DNA of 64,000 nucleotides from Micromonospora acroterricola (GCF_003172955.1 NZ_QGKR01000303.1:62001-126000), one strand, 5' to 3'. Shown: positions 26,601-35,279, counted from the first letter of the stretch. Numbers and translations are program-made. The notes: generated by a model from the sequence alone, not told the origin.

Positions 26601-27619
26601 TACGCGTACACCCAGCGGTTGGTGGCGAAGTTCGGGTCGGCCTTGATGCCCTGCAGGCCCTCCTCGTCCCCGGTGTAGACCGGCAGGGTGGCGGCGACCT
26701 TGGTGTTGCCGGCCGCGTCGGTGTGCCGGATGACGCCGTTGCGCGAGGTGTGCAGCACCCCCCGGTCCGGCAGGACGGTGAGGCTCATCGGCTCACCGGT
26801 CTCGGCCGCGCCCTTGGCCAGCTCCACCTGCTGGAAGTTGCTGGTGACGGTGGGGCCGCAGTCGGCCTCGGCCGCCCCGGCCGCGGTCCTGATGCCGCCA
26901 AGCAGGTGCTGGCGGAAGTTCGCCTCGGTGTACGACGCGTCGGTGTGGCCGAGGCCGGTGTACCAGGCCCGGCCGCCGGAGTAGTTCTGGCACCAGGAGA
27001 TCGGGTGGTCGGCTCCCATGCTGCCGCCGGTGTAGGTGCTCTCGTCCAGCGTGGCCAGGACGTGCACGTTGCCCCGGGGGTTGGTGCGGTAGTTGTACAA
27101 CTCGTCGAACCGGTTCCACCGCTGCGGCAGCGTCGCGGTGGACGGGTGCACCTGGTCGGCGACCTTGACGGTGACGTTCTGCTCGGCGGGGTGCGAGGCG
27201 AAGTACGCCCCGACCAGACCGCCGTACCAGGGCCAGTCGTACTCGGTGTCGGAGGCGGAGTGCACGCCCACGTACCCGCCGCCGCCCTGGATGTAGCGCT
27301 CGAACGCGGCCTGCTGGGTGGCGTTGAGCACGTCGCCGGTGGTGGACAGCCAGATCACCGCGGCGAACCGGTCCAGGTTGGCGTCGGTGAACTGGGCCGC
27401 GTCCTCGGTGGTCTCGACGGTGAACCCGTTGGCGGCACCGAGCTGCTGGATGGCGGCGATGCCGGGGGTGATGGATCCGTGCCGGAATCCGGCGGTCTTG
27501 CTGAACACCAACACGGAGAACGGTGCGGCGCTGGCGGTGGGTGGCACGGCGACGATGCCGCCCACCACGAGGATCGCGCTCAGCACGGCGCCGAGCCGCG
27601 ATCTCAGGGATCTGCGCAC
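23687..27619 (-). CDS. Secreted ThuA / PQQ-type sugar dehydrogenase / PKD / carbohydrate-binding multidomain protein
   Basis: A 1310-residue extracellular protein. After a signal peptide (residues 1-~32, PPTASAAP) come, in order: a ThuA domain (~33-250; FSKTAGFRHGSI, GGGYVGVHSASDTEYDW, GHTDASY); a glucose/sorbosone-dehydrogenase beta-propeller (~265-690; GLQGIKADPNF, YAMGFRNPFRMSVDRATG); a PKD domain (~715-800; DPDGDPFTYAWDFDNNGT); a region with a CBM6-like module (~905-1040; EHFGDSSGIQIV, DNNDWISF); and two similar F5/8 type C domains (~1050-1180 and ~1190-1310; DPQWIDVDLG and DPQWIRVDLG). Such proteins are thought to degrade or oxidise polysaccharides; the exact substrate is unknown. GTG 27619 has AAAGGA six bases upstream. 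Upstream at 27799-27812 lies GAGAGCGTTATCTC, an imperfect palindrome like a LacI-family operator. Confidence 0.88.
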   Translation of the reverse strand: MRRSLRSRLGAVLSAILVVGGIVAVPPTASAAPFSVLVFSKTAGFRHGSITPGIAAIQQLGAANGFTVETTEDAAQFTDANLDRFAAVIWLSTTGDVLNATQQAAFERYIQGGGGYVGVHSASDTEYDWPWYGGLVGAYFASHPAEQNVTVKVADQVHPSTATLPQRWNRFDELYNYRTNPRGNVHVLATLDESTYTGGSMGADHPISWCQNYSGGRAWYTGLGHTDASYTEANFRQHLLGGIRTAAGAAEADCGPTVTSNFQQVELAKGAAETGEPMSLTVLPDRGVLHTSRNGVIRHTDAAGNTKVAATLPVYTGDEEGLQGIKADPNFATNRWVYAYYAPPLSTPGGGAPATGTPADFAVWNGVNRLSRFTVNADNTINLASETLVLDVPTSRGMCCHVGGDMDFDAAGNLYLSTGDDTNPFDSAGFTPIDERAGRNPAFDAQRTSANSNDLRGKVLRIKPSAAGGYTIPAGNMFAPGTARTRPEVYAMGFRNPFRMSVDRATGIVYLGDYGPDAGTADPNRGPAGNVEFARIDRPGFYGWPYCTARNDAYNDYTFPSGPSGPKFDCAGGPVNNSPNNTGITQLPPAVPAWLPYGGSGSPPEFTGGGLSPMGGPVYRYNPNNTSPVAFPEYYDGTYFAGEFGRRWIKNIKLDPAGQPLKINPFPWTGTQVMDMEFGPDGALYVLDYGTGWFNGDANSALYRIEYAREGRAPVAVVSATPTSGTAPLTVAFSSAGTLDPDGDPFTYAWDFDNNGTTDSTAANPSFTYTTNGTRSPTLTVRDTTGKTATASVVVTVGNSAPVVTVNTPLNGQTFNFGDAVPFTVTVTDAQDGAINCARVKVNYVLGHDSHGHQLGSVQGCTGVIQTSADGEHDTAANIFGIIDAEYTDLGGGGQPALTTHTQAVLQPRVRQAEHFGDSSGIQIVAGAAGHGGAAVGYVDNNDWISFRPYNLTGVQSFSARVGAPAGGGGTLELRVDSPTGPLVGSATVVPTGGYANFATVTGGVTAPTGTRTLFLVFKGAGPWFDIDEFTLSGSPGGPGPDPNPPGANLAQGKPARASSFEGAYVAANAFDGVPGTRWGSAFGDPQWIDVDLGATYAINRVKLTWEAAYGSGYQIQTSTDGVTFTTVRTVTGGDGGVDDLTGLTGSGRYVRLTGTTRGTAWGYSLFEFEVYGGTGGPTGPATNLLSNKPTLTSSNEGADVSGAQAVDGSLTTRWSSTFSDPQWIRVDLGSPTAIGRVKLNWEAAYSSSYIIQTSNDGTTWTNVKTVTGADGGVDEHTALGANGRYLRIYGTARGTGYGHSLWEMEAYTS

Positions 27620-27873
27620 GGTAGGTCCTTTCGCGGTGCGGGGGACGGCGTGCGCCGATCACGCCTGGCGGTGGGCAGGGTGGTGCCGGGCATGGTCTGC
27701 GGTCGCCCGACGGACCGATCGCCACCGCGACCGCTACACATGTGAATGCATCGTTGCGGCTGGATCACCAGCACGTCAAGGACTCTCCCACCATCCGTGA
27801 GAGCGTTATCTCCGCAGCTCAGGGACGACTCCGACCGGCAAGATCAGATTACGGTTTTCCGCCCCCCGCGTTG

Positions 27874-29304
27874 TCACCCCGCGCGCGACGGACGCCCGTA
27901 GGCCTCCAGCAGCCGCAGCCAGATCTCGCTCACGGTCGGGTACGCGGGCACGGCGTGCCACAGCCGGTCGAGCGGCACCTCGCCGACGACCGCGATCGTG
28001 GCCGCGTGCAGCAGCTCGCCCACCTCCGGCCCGACGAACGTGACACCGAGCACGACCTCCCGCCGCACGTCGACGACCATGCGCGCGTGGCCGGCGTAGC
28101 CGTCGAGGCGCACACTGGCACCCGCGACACCACCCATCTCGTAGTCCACCACCCGGACGTCGTGGCCCGCCGCGCGAGCGGCCTCGGCGGTCAGACCGAC
28201 CGACGCGACCTCCGGATCGGTGAAGGTGACCTGCGGAACCGCCGTGTGGTCGGCCGTCGCCACGTGGACACCCCACGGGGCGTCCTCGACCGGTACGCCC
28301 TTCGCGCGCGCCGCGATGACGTCGCCCGCGGCCCGCGCCTGGTACTTGCCCTGGTGGGTGAGGAGCGCCCGGCGGTTCACGTCGCCGACGGCGTAGAGCC
28401 AGTCGAAGCCGGGCACGAGCATCGTGTCGTCGGTCTCGATCCAGTCACCGGGGGTGAGGCCGATCGCGTCGAGGCCGATGTCGCCGGTCCGTGGCGTTCG
28501 GCCGGTCGCCACGAGCACTTCCTCGGTGGTGACGGTCGGCCCGTCGCCGGTCTCGACGGTCACGCCGGCCTCGTCGCGGGTGACCCTGGTGGTCCGGGTG
28601 TCGAGCAGGACGGTCGCGCCCTGCTCCCGGAGCGCCTTCGTGACGGCCTCCCCGGCGAAGGGCTCCATCCCGTCGAGCAGGCCGCTCCGGGAGATCAGGG
28701 TGACCCGCGTGCCGAAGCCCGCGTACGCGGTCGCCATCTCGACGCCGACGACACCGCCACCGATCACCGTGAGGCTCGCCGGAGCCTCCTTGGCGCTCGT
28801 CGCCTCCCGGCTCGTCCACGGGCGGGCGGCCCGCAGCCCCTCGATGTCGGGGACGAGGGCGGCGGACCCGGTGCTCACGGCCACGGCGTGCCGTGCGGTC
28901 AGTACGGTCTCCCGCCCGTCGGGAGTGGTGACCGTGACCTCCTTCGGGCCGGTGATGCGGCCGTGCCCCCGCTCCAGCGAGATGCCGGCGCTGGCGACCC
29001 AGGCCGCCTGGCCCTTGTCGGACCAGTGACTCGCGAACTCGTCGCGACGCGCGAGAACGGCCGGCACGTCGAGGTCACCGGTCACCGCCTGCCGGGCGCC
29101 GGCGACCTGCCGGGCGGCACGCAGCACCTGCGCGGGGCGCAGCAACGCCTTGGACGGCATGCACGCCCAGTACGAGCACTCCCCTCCGACGAGCTCGTGC
29201 TCGACGAGCACGACGCTGAGGCCACCCTGGACGGCACGGTCGGCCACGTTCTCGCCGACCGGGCCCGCACCCAGCACGATCAGGTCGTACTCGGTCGACG
29301 TCAT
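27874..29304 (-). CDS. FAD-dependent pyridine nucleotide-disulfide oxidoreductase (mycothione reductase/lipoamide dehydrogenase-like)
   Basis: A 476-residue class I flavoprotein disulfide reductase: FAD-binding LIVLGAGPVGENVADRA, redox-active disulfide in GGECSYWACMPSK (C-x4-C), NAD(P)-binding VIGGGVVGVEMATAYAGFG, second FAD motif WLYAVGDVNRRALLTHQG, and the C-terminal His-Glu pair in WHAVPAYPTVSE. All catalytic residues are present. The family covers mycothione, glutathione, mercuric and dihydrolipoyl reductases. The Glu in the NAD-pocket is not diagnostic enough to choose, so the substrate is left open. ATG 29304 is preceded by GGTGGGG; the frame continues upstream to 29382 without family-like sequence. 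Confidence 0.85.
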   Translation of the reverse strand: MTSTEYDLIVLGAGPVGENVADRAVQGGLSVVLVEHELVGGECSYWACMPSKALLRPAQVLRAARQVAGARQAVTGDLDVPAVLARRDEFASHWSDKGQAAWVASAGISLERGHGRITGPKEVTVTTPDGRETVLTARHAVAVSTGSAALVPDIEGLRAARPWTSREATSAKEAPASLTVIGGGVVGVEMATAYAGFGTRVTLISRSGLLDGMEPFAGEAVTKALREQGATVLLDTRTTRVTRDEAGVTVETGDGPTVTTEEVLVATGRTPRTGDIGLDAIGLTPGDWIETDDTMLVPGFDWLYAVGDVNRRALLTHQGKYQARAAGDVIAARAKGVPVEDAPWGVHVATADHTAVPQVTFTDPEVASVGLTAEAARAAGHDVRVVDYEMGGVAGASVRLDGYAGHARMVVDVRREVVLGVTFVGPEVGELLHAATIAVVGEVPLDRLWHAVPAYPTVSEIWLRLLEAYGRPSRAG

Positions 29305-29344
29305 CGCCCCACCACTTCTCTCTCCTCGCTGGACAACGAATGCC

Positions 29345-29620
29345 TCAGTCACCGGGTTGCAGGAGGTCAGGACGCGGGCCACCGGCCCAGCCGTTGCCGT
29401 CCGGATCGCTGAACGAGGCGAACGAACCGTAGCTGGCGCGCGCCGGGTGTGGTCCGGTGACCCGAGCCACGGTACCGGCGTGGTGGAACACCCCCCGCGT
29501 CATGGTCGGTGACCGCGAAGTCGACCAGCCCGAATCCGGCCGTCTCGGAGAAGGTCTTGGCCCGGTCCACGCCGGCGCCCTGGCCTCCCCGGGGACGCAC
29601 ACCGGCCTCCGTACGCTCAG
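29345..29620 (-). pseudogene. Glyoxalase/VOC-family gene relic
   Basis: Two pieces of a VOC protein are visible in different frames. VDRAKTFSETAGFGLVDFAV (near 29500-29580) is the usual N-terminal helix and strand. GVFHHAGTVARVTGPHP and SFASFSDPDGNGW (29345-29500) is the usual C-terminal half. The middle ~60 residues are missing and the pieces are out of frame. A short ATG-initiated frame could still make the C-terminal piece. It lies between the flavoprotein gene and the end of the putative anti-sigma gene, in the same orientation. Confidence 0.6.
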
Positions 29621-30354
29621 CCGGTGGCGCTGCTCGTCGCGTCCGGCTTCTGGGTGGCGGCACCCCGGTCCTCGAACTCGTACGTGGTCGTCAGGGCCTC
29701 GGGCAGGTCGGGGACCAGGGCGTGGGTGCCGTCGACCACCTGGACGTAGCGCTTGCCCTGGAAGATCGAGTAGCTCCCGTCGGGGACCTGGTCGATCCTG
29801 AAGAGCTGCGTCTGCGCGGCCGGGTCGCACGCCCGGCCGCGGACGCTGCCCGGGGCGGCGTCGTGCACGACGGTCATGCAGACCGGGCCGGCACCGCGCG
29901 GCGTGGCCAGTTCGATCCGGAACCGGTCCCGCTCGGGGCGCAGGACCCACAGCGCCCCGTCGTCGACGCCCCGTTCGGCGGTGGCCCGCACCCGGTCGTC
30001 GGCACGGCCGATCGCCAACGCCGCCCCACCCACTCCGGGCACCACGATCCGGACCTGCCGGCGGCCGCCGAGGATCTCCCGCGGTCCCGCCGAGGCGGTC
30101 ACGGACGGGACGACCGACGGCGAGACCGGACCAGCGGGACTGACACCCCGGTCCGGTGTCGCGACATGGTCCCGCGGCTGCGTCAGGGTGACGCCGGCGG
30201 TCACGGCCAGCACCGCCAGTCCCACACCGGTGACGGCTGCCCGGCGCCGCCGCCGCTGGTCGCTGCGACGGCGCACCGTCTGTGCCGGGGGCAGCGTCGT
30301 GACCCGCCGGACCCCGTCGGCGATCGCCCGGAGGTCGTCGTGGGGATCAGCCAT
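29617..30354 (-). CDS. Membrane protein following the sigma factor, putative anti-sigma factor
   Basis: A 245-residue protein with a ~45-residue cytosolic N-terminus (MADPHDDLRAIADGVRRVTT), one membrane helix (VTGVGLAVLAVTAGVTL) and a ~170-residue outer domain with two cysteines. It overlaps the sigma-factor gene by eight bases, the standard position of a cognate anti-sigma factor. No zinc-binding anti-sigma motif (HxxxCxxC) is seen, so the role is inferred from position and topology only. The outer domain has SIFQGKRYVQVVDGTHALVP, which may be lectin-like. Confidence 0.6.
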   Translation of the reverse strand: MADPHDDLRAIADGVRRVTTLPPAQTVRRRSDQRRRRRAAVTGVGLAVLAVTAGVTLTQPRDHVATPDRGVSPAGPVSPSVVPSVTASAGPREILGGRRQVRIVVPGVGGAALAIGRADDRVRATAERGVDDGALWVLRPERDRFRIELATPRGAGPVCMTVVHDAAPGSVRGRACDPAAQTQLFRIDQVPDGSYSIFQGKRYVQVVDGTHALVPDLPEALTTTYEFEDRGAATQKPDATSSATG

Positions 30355-30847
30355 GGGAGGTCTCCTCCTGGTGCGCCTCGGTCAGCATCCCGGCCATCGC
30401 TCTCCGACCGCGCGCGAGGTACGTCTTGACGGTCCCGACGGGCGCCTGCATCTCCGCCGCCACCTCGGCGACGCTGAGGTCGTTCAGGTGGTGCAGCACG
30501 ACGGCGCGGCGCTCGTTGGCGCTCAGCCGTTGCAACGCCTGGAGCAGGGCGACGTGGTCCTCGCTGAGTCCCGGCACGCTCTGGTCCACCGCGGCCCGGC
30601 GGTGCGCGCGGATCCGGTTGAACGTCTTGCGCCAACTGCTCACCGCGATGCGGTACGCGACCCGGCGGACCCACGCCTCCGGGCTGACCGCCTCCCGCAC
30701 GGTCGGCCAGCGCTGCCAGGCCCGCATGAAGGCCTCGGCGACAGCGTCCTCCGCCTCACTGCGGTTGCCGGTCAGCATGTAGAGGTGACCGACGATCCGT
30801 CCCGCACAGGCCGCGTAGAGGGCGTCGAACTCCTCTGCGTCACGCAT
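30347..30847 (-). CDS. ECF RNA polymerase sigma factor, SigE-family type
   Basis: A 166-residue sigma-70 factor. Region 2 is FDALYAACAGRIVGHLYML, then SEAEDAVAEAFMRAWQRWPT and WVRRVAYRIAVSSWRK; region 4 is LQRLSANERRAVVLHHLNDL, then SVAEVAAEMQAPVGTVKTYL and ARGRRAM. Length and the VGTVKTYLARGRRAM helix fit the actinobacterial SigE-like ECF group. The stop overlaps the downstream membrane protein gene by eight bases. Target promoters are not identifiable here, and no autoregulatory promoter was recognised. Confidence 0.9.
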   Translation of the reverse strand: MRDAEEFDALYAACAGRIVGHLYMLTGNRSEAEDAVAEAFMRAWQRWPTVREAVSPEAWVRRVAYRIAVSSWRKTFNRIRAHRRAAVDQSVPGLSEDHVALLQALQRLSANERRAVVLHHLNDLSVAEVAAEMQAPVGTVKTYLARGRRAMAGMLTEAHQEETSHG

Positions 30848-31029
30848 CTGACCTGCGCCCCTCGAAGCCTCGTCCCGTGGTCACCGGGGCATGCAACCCG
30901 GCGGGGGCGAACGGTCACGTCGGCGCGGTACCGGACTGTGACCGCTGTCACACAACCGATGATCAACCCGTCGACCAGGTCAGGCGTCATCGTGCCGTCC
31001 CGGGAGAAGCCCGTGGCGGAGAGGACGAT

Positions 31030-34000
31030 GTGCGACGACGGCAACGACGCGCCCTGACAGCCGGAGCGCTCGCGACCACGCTGGTCGCGGTGGGCCTGAC
31101 GGCCTCCCAGGCCGCGGCTGCTCAGGAGAGGCCGCTGGCGGCGGCTGCTCAGGAGAGGCCGCTGGCGGCGGTCCCCGGGCCACCCGACACCTTCACGTTG
31201 ATCACCGGGGATCGGGTGTCGCTGGACGCCAGCGGTCGCCCGGACATCCAGCGGGGACCGGGGCGGGCCGACATGCGGTTCGTGAGCAGCCGGCAGGGGG
31301 GACACCAGTACGTCGTCCCGGTCGACGCGCTGCCACTGCTGCGCGACGGGCGACTCGACCGGCGGCTGTTCGACCTCACCGCGCTCGGCGAGTTCGGCTA
31401 CGACGACCGGGCGGCCGAACTGCCGCTGCTGGTCGCGTACCCGGAGAACATGGCGGCGCGGGCGCGGTCCGCCACCGGAGGCGCCGCGCGGGTCCGGGCC
31501 GACCTGCCCGCCGCCCGCGCGCTGGCCGTGCGGGCGCGCCTGGCCGACCGGGCCGCGCTCTGGACCGCACTCACCGACGGCACGTCGTCGGCCCGCACGC
31601 TCGCCGCCGGGGTCACCCACGTCTGGCTGGACGGCAAGCGCCGCGTCTCCCTGGACCGCAGCGTGGCGCAGATCGGCGCCCCGTCGGCGTGGCAGGCCGG
31701 GCTCGACGGCACCGGCGTCACGGTCGGCGTGCTGGACACCGGGATCGACGCGAACCACCCTGACGTCACGGGGCGCATCGCCGCGATCCGGGACTTCACC
31801 GGTGGGAACGACCCCGGCGACAGCGTCGGCCACGGCACCCACGTGGCGTCGACCATCGTGGGCAGCGGCGCCGCCTCCGGCGGCAGGTACCGGGGCGTGG
31901 CACCGGGCGCGAAGCTGGTCGTCGGCAAGGTCTGCGCCACCGAGGAGTGCCAGGACTCGGACATCATCGCCGGCATGGAGTGGGCGGCGTCGCAGACCCG
32001 GGTGGTCAACGTGAGCCTGGGCGGCACGGACGCGCCGGGCCTCGACCCGCTGGAGACCGCCGTCCAGGACCTGAGCCACCGGTACGGCACGCTCTTCGTG
32101 GTCGCTGCCGGTAACGAGGGCAAGCCGAAGTCGGTCATGTCACCCGCCTCCGCGGACGACGCTCTCGCCGTCGCCGCGGTGGACGCCGACGACCAGCGGG
32201 CGTTCTTCTCCGCGCGGGGTCCCCGGATCGGCGACAACCACATCAAGCCGGAGATCAGCGCCCCGGGCGTCGACATCGTGGCGGCCGCCCCCGGCGGCGG
32301 GTACGCGCCCATGTCGGGCACGTCGATGGCCACCCCGCACGTGGCGGGCTCGGCCGCCATCCTCGCCGGGCAGCACCCGGACTGGTCCGGCCCGCAGCTC
32401 AAGGCCGCCCTCATGGACTCGGCCAAGCCGGCCGGCGACGACAGCCTCTACGAGCAGGGCGCGGGCCGGGTGGACGTCGGCCGCGCCGTCGCCCAGCCGG
32501 TCGCCGCCGAGATCGCCGCGATCGACTTCCCGGTCCAGCGCTGGCCGCACGCCGACGACACCCCGATCACCCAGGCGGTCGGCTACCGCAACACGGGCGA
32601 CACCCCGGTCACCCTGTCGCTGACCGTCGCCCCGGCACCGGCCGGCATGCTCACCGTCCACCCGGCCACCCTGGTGGTGCCGGCCGGCGGCCGTGCCGAG
32701 GCCACGATCACGGTGGACACCCGGGTGGACGCCCCCGACGGTGTCTACCAGGGCGCGCTGACCGCGACCGGCGCCGGAGACCTGCGGGTGCGGACGCCGT
32801 TCGCGCTCAACCGGGAGATCGAGAGCTACGACGTCCGGCTCGACCACACCGGGCGCGACGGCAGGCCGGCCACCCAGTACGAGACCCTGGCGGCGAACCT
32901 GGCCACCGGCGAGTTCACCACCCTCACCGGGCAACCGGGCGGTGGCACCATGCGACTGCCCAAGGGCCGGTACGCGCTGTACAGCACCATCCACGAGGGC
33001 ACCGCGTCCGCGCTGCTCGTGCAGCCGGTCCTCGACGTCCGCGGCCCGGTCACCGAGGCGCTCGACGCCCGCGCCGCCCGGCCGGTCGCGCTGACCGTGC
33101 CCCAGCGGGACGCCGCGCCGCTCTCGATCAACGTGAGCGCGAACTGGAACGACGGCTTGCGCTACCCGGGCGTCCAGCTCAGCGGGGCGTCCTTCGCGGA
33201 CGTCTTCTTCGCCCGGATCGGGCCCGCCGTCCCGGCTCCCGAGTTCGCCGCCACGCTGGGCGTCGGGCTCGCCCGCCCCGGTCCGGACGGGACCTTCCGG
33301 AACAGCCCCTACACGTACGACCTCGCGTACGTGCGCCAGGGCGACATGTTCACGGGCCTGACCCGGAAGCTGTCGCCGAAGAACCTCGCCACCGTCAAGG
33401 CGACCTACCGCAGCCAGTCCACGACCGCGATTGCCCTGCGTTACCACCGTGCGGCGGCTCCCGGCGGCTCGGGCCCGATCGGGTCGCGCACATCGGTCGA
33501 CCTGCCGTTCCACGCCACCGAGTACTACAACACCGACGGCGGCATCATCTGGACGTCCACCTTCGTGGAGGGCGAGAACTCCACCACGCGGGAGTCGACC
33601 TTCCAGCCGGGACGGACGTACACCCAGGTCTGGAACATGGCGCCCTTCGGGCCGACGGTGGCCCAGCCACCGGCGTGGTCGCCGGTCGGGTACGCGGGCC
33701 GCGACGGCGACACCATCTCGGTCGTCTCGCCACCGCTCTTCGGCGACGCCTCCGGCCGCCCCGCCAGCCGCGAGGACCTGCCGGTCCGTTACCGGTTGTC
33801 GCGTGACGGCAGGGAGATCGCCACCGCCGACGGCCCGTACGCGGACTTCACGGTGCCCGCCGGCAAGGCCACCTACCGTCTGGAGGCGAGCGTCAGCCGC
33901 GGCGCTCCGGACACCCTGTCGACGTCGGTGTCGGTGGCCTGGACCTTCACCTCGGCGCACACGTCGAAGCCGGAGCCGCTGCCCCTGACGACGGCCCGGC

Positions 34001-34287
34001 CGTCGCCCGCGTTGGACGACACCAACACGGCCCGCGCGGGCCGGGCGACGACCATCCCCGTGGCGCTGGACCGGCAGCCCGGATCGGCGGCCGCACCGAA
34101 CCGGTCGCTCGCCGTCTCCGCGTCGTTCGACGACGGCGGGACGTGGGTCGCGTTGCCGGTGTTCCGGGGCGTCGCCCTGATCGCCCATCCGCGCCGGCCC
34201 GGTTTCGTCTCGCTGCGCGTGACAGCCACCGACACCGCCGGCACCACGGTGACGGAGACGATCCAGCGGGCGTACCGCATCGCCTGA
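31030..34287 (+). CDS. Secreted S8 family serine peptidase (subtilase)
   Basis: A 1085-residue protease. A signal peptide ends near ASQAAA; an N-terminal propeptide-like region leads to the subtilase domain with Asp236 (VGVLDTGIDANHPD), His268 (VGHGTHVAST) and Ser432 (MSGTSMATPHVAG), all present. About 600 residues of beta-rich C-terminal sequence follow, probably Ig-like modules for binding or maturation. GTG 31030 is chosen because GAGAGG lies upstream and Arg-rich VRRRQRRALTAGALATT begins a good signal peptide; the frame is open back to 30877. It is divergent from the sigma-factor gene, which may control it (inference). Confidence 0.9.
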   Translation: MRRRQRRALTAGALATTLVAVGLTASQAAAAQERPLAAAAQERPLAAVPGPPDTFTLITGDRVSLDASGRPDIQRGPGRADMRFVSSRQGGHQYVVPVDALPLLRDGRLDRRLFDLTALGEFGYDDRAAELPLLVAYPENMAARARSATGGAARVRADLPAARALAVRARLADRAALWTALTDGTSSARTLAAGVTHVWLDGKRRVSLDRSVAQIGAPSAWQAGLDGTGVTVGVLDTGIDANHPDVTGRIAAIRDFTGGNDPGDSVGHGTHVASTIVGSGAASGGRYRGVAPGAKLVVGKVCATEECQDSDIIAGMEWAASQTRVVNVSLGGTDAPGLDPLETAVQDLSHRYGTLFVVAAGNEGKPKSVMSPASADDALAVAAVDADDQRAFFSARGPRIGDNHIKPEISAPGVDIVAAAPGGGYAPMSGTSMATPHVAGSAAILAGQHPDWSGPQLKAALMDSAKPAGDDSLYEQGAGRVDVGRAVAQPVAAEIAAIDFPVQRWPHADDTPITQAVGYRNTGDTPVTLSLTVAPAPAGMLTVHPATLVVPAGGRAEATITVDTRVDAPDGVYQGALTATGAGDLRVRTPFALNREIESYDVRLDHTGRDGRPATQYETLAANLATGEFTTLTGQPGGGTMRLPKGRYALYSTIHEGTASALLVQPVLDVRGPVTEALDARAARPVALTVPQRDAAPLSINVSANWNDGLRYPGVQLSGASFADVFFARIGPAVPAPEFAATLGVGLARPGPDGTFRNSPYTYDLAYVRQGDMFTGLTRKLSPKNLATVKATYRSQSTTAIALRYHRAAAPGGSGPIGSRTSVDLPFHATEYYNTDGGIIWTSTFVEGENSTTRESTFQPGRTYTQVWNMAPFGPTVAQPPAWSPVGYAGRDGDTISVVSPPLFGDASGRPASREDLPVRYRLSRDGREIATADGPYADFTVPAGKATYRLEASVSRGAPDTLSTSVSVAWTFTSAHTSKPEPLPLTTARPSPALDDTNTARAGRATTIPVALDRQPGSAAAPNRSLAVSASFDDGGTWVALPVFRGVALIAHPRRPGFVSLRVTATDTAGTTVTETIQRAYRIA
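31114..31167 (+). repeat. Perfect 27-bp tandem duplication in the protease leader
   Basis: 31114-31140 and 31141-31167 are identical and in frame, doubling AAAQERPLA just after the signal peptide. Perfect identity suggests a recent slippage event. Confidence 0.9.
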
Positions 34288-34303
34288 CCGACGACCACGT
34301 CCT

Positions 34304-34319
34304 GCCGCCGAGGGGCGGC
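34304..34319. terminator. Short hairpin after the subtilase
   Basis: GCCGCC (34304-34309) pairs with GGCGGC (34314-34319) around GAGG, between convergent genes. A weak candidate; nothing else is seen in 34320-34446. Confidence 0.4.
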
Positions 34320-34446
34320 TCGCACGAGCGGACCCCGGGCGCCGGACGGCGCAGTGCTGTCACGCACCGCGCCCCGGCGCCCGGTTCCACCGCCGGTACG
34401 ACTCGTCACCGGCCGACGTCCGGGGTCCGCCCGGAAGAGGTGCCCC

Positions 34447-35163
34447 TCAACTCTGGAGTTGTCGCAGGATGCCCGCCGCCGTCGCGGTCAGCGGTGTCCC
34501 CACCGGGGTCTCCTCCACCAGGTGCCGGTACGCCTCGACGGCGGAGAGATTGTGCCCGCCCATGAGCACGCCGAGGGCCCGCTGGATGAGGTCCCGGGAG
34601 CGCAGGGCACCGCGCACGCCGAGGACGAGCCGCTGGCTGCCGACGTCGAGTGGCGGCGGCGGGGACGGGTCGCCGGTCCGCCGGAAGCAGGCCTCCACGT
34701 GCTCGGTCAGCGTCCTCATCGCCGTGGCGTCGCGGGCGTAGAGGTTGAGCGCCGCCACGGTCCCACCACTGCCGGCGAAGAGTGGGATGGACAGGGATGC
34801 CCGCACACCGACCTGCCACGCGACGTCACGGAAGCCGGGCCAGACCACCGCATCGGCGACGTCGGGTACGGCCACCGGCTCGCCGGAGCGCAGGGCAGTC
34901 AGGCAGGGGCCGTCGTCCTGCGCGTACTGGGCCAGGTCCGTCGCCTCGGCTGCCGGGTCGCTGGCGTCCCGGGTCAGGTAGCCACCGTTGCGTACGACCG
35001 TGACCGACACGTAGTCCACCGGGTCCACCAGGACCGCGGTCAGCCGCACCAGCCGCGTCAGCAGCCCCGGCACCGACGGGGAGTTGTCCGGGAGGCCGGC
35101 CAGGGCCACCATGTCGCTCGTGAGATCGCCCGACGGGGGACCGGGCGAGGGCGAGAGCTCCAC
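34447..35163 (-). CDS. GAF-ANTAR domain regulator
   Basis: A 238-residue protein: GAF sensor domain (residues ~25-165; DDGPCLTALRSGEPVAVPDV, VRASLSIPLFAGSGGTVAAL) followed by an ANTAR RNA-binding domain (~175-238; ALRSRDLIQRALGVLMGGHN, LSAVEAYRHLVEE). ANTAR domains bind paired hairpins in mRNA leaders and act as antiterminators. The ANTAR segment has RALGVLMGG where the consensus reads AKGILM, so RNA affinity may differ from its neighbours. GTG 35163 is chosen because AAGGAG lies four bases upstream. It is the second gene after the related one at 35280-35993. Confidence 0.82.
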   Translation of the reverse strand: MELSPSPGPPSGDLTSDMVALAGLPDNSPSVPGLLTRLVRLTAVLVDPVDYVSVTVVRNGGYLTRDASDPAAEATDLAQYAQDDGPCLTALRSGEPVAVPDVADAVVWPGFRDVAWQVGVRASLSIPLFAGSGGTVAALNLYARDATAMRTLTEHVEACFRRTGDPSPPPPLDVGSQRLVLGVRGALRSRDLIQRALGVLMGGHNLSAVEAYRHLVEETPVGTPLTATAAGILRQLQS

Positions 35164-35279
35164 AATTCTCCTTGCTCCGCAGGGGTCGGGCCGGAGGCGG
35201 CACGTCACACCCGTCTGCGAGGGTCTGTCCCAGTCCGATGCCCAGTCGGGTGGACCGGAAACACCAGGCAGGCTCTTGG

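Noticed and set aside
24827..27745. Plus-strand open frame of about 970 codons opposite the ThuA gene
   Set aside because: Gly/Arg/Val-rich shadow without motifs; the minus strand has clear domains throughout.
27799..27812. GAGAGCGTTATCTC as a firm LacI-family operator
   Set aside because: Only four base pairs match on each side, so it is mentioned as a hint in the ThuA entry but not called as a site.
32140..34188. Minus-strand open frame of about 680 codons opposite the subtilase
   Set aside because: Composition typical of antisense GC-rich DNA; catalytic triad lies on the plus strand.
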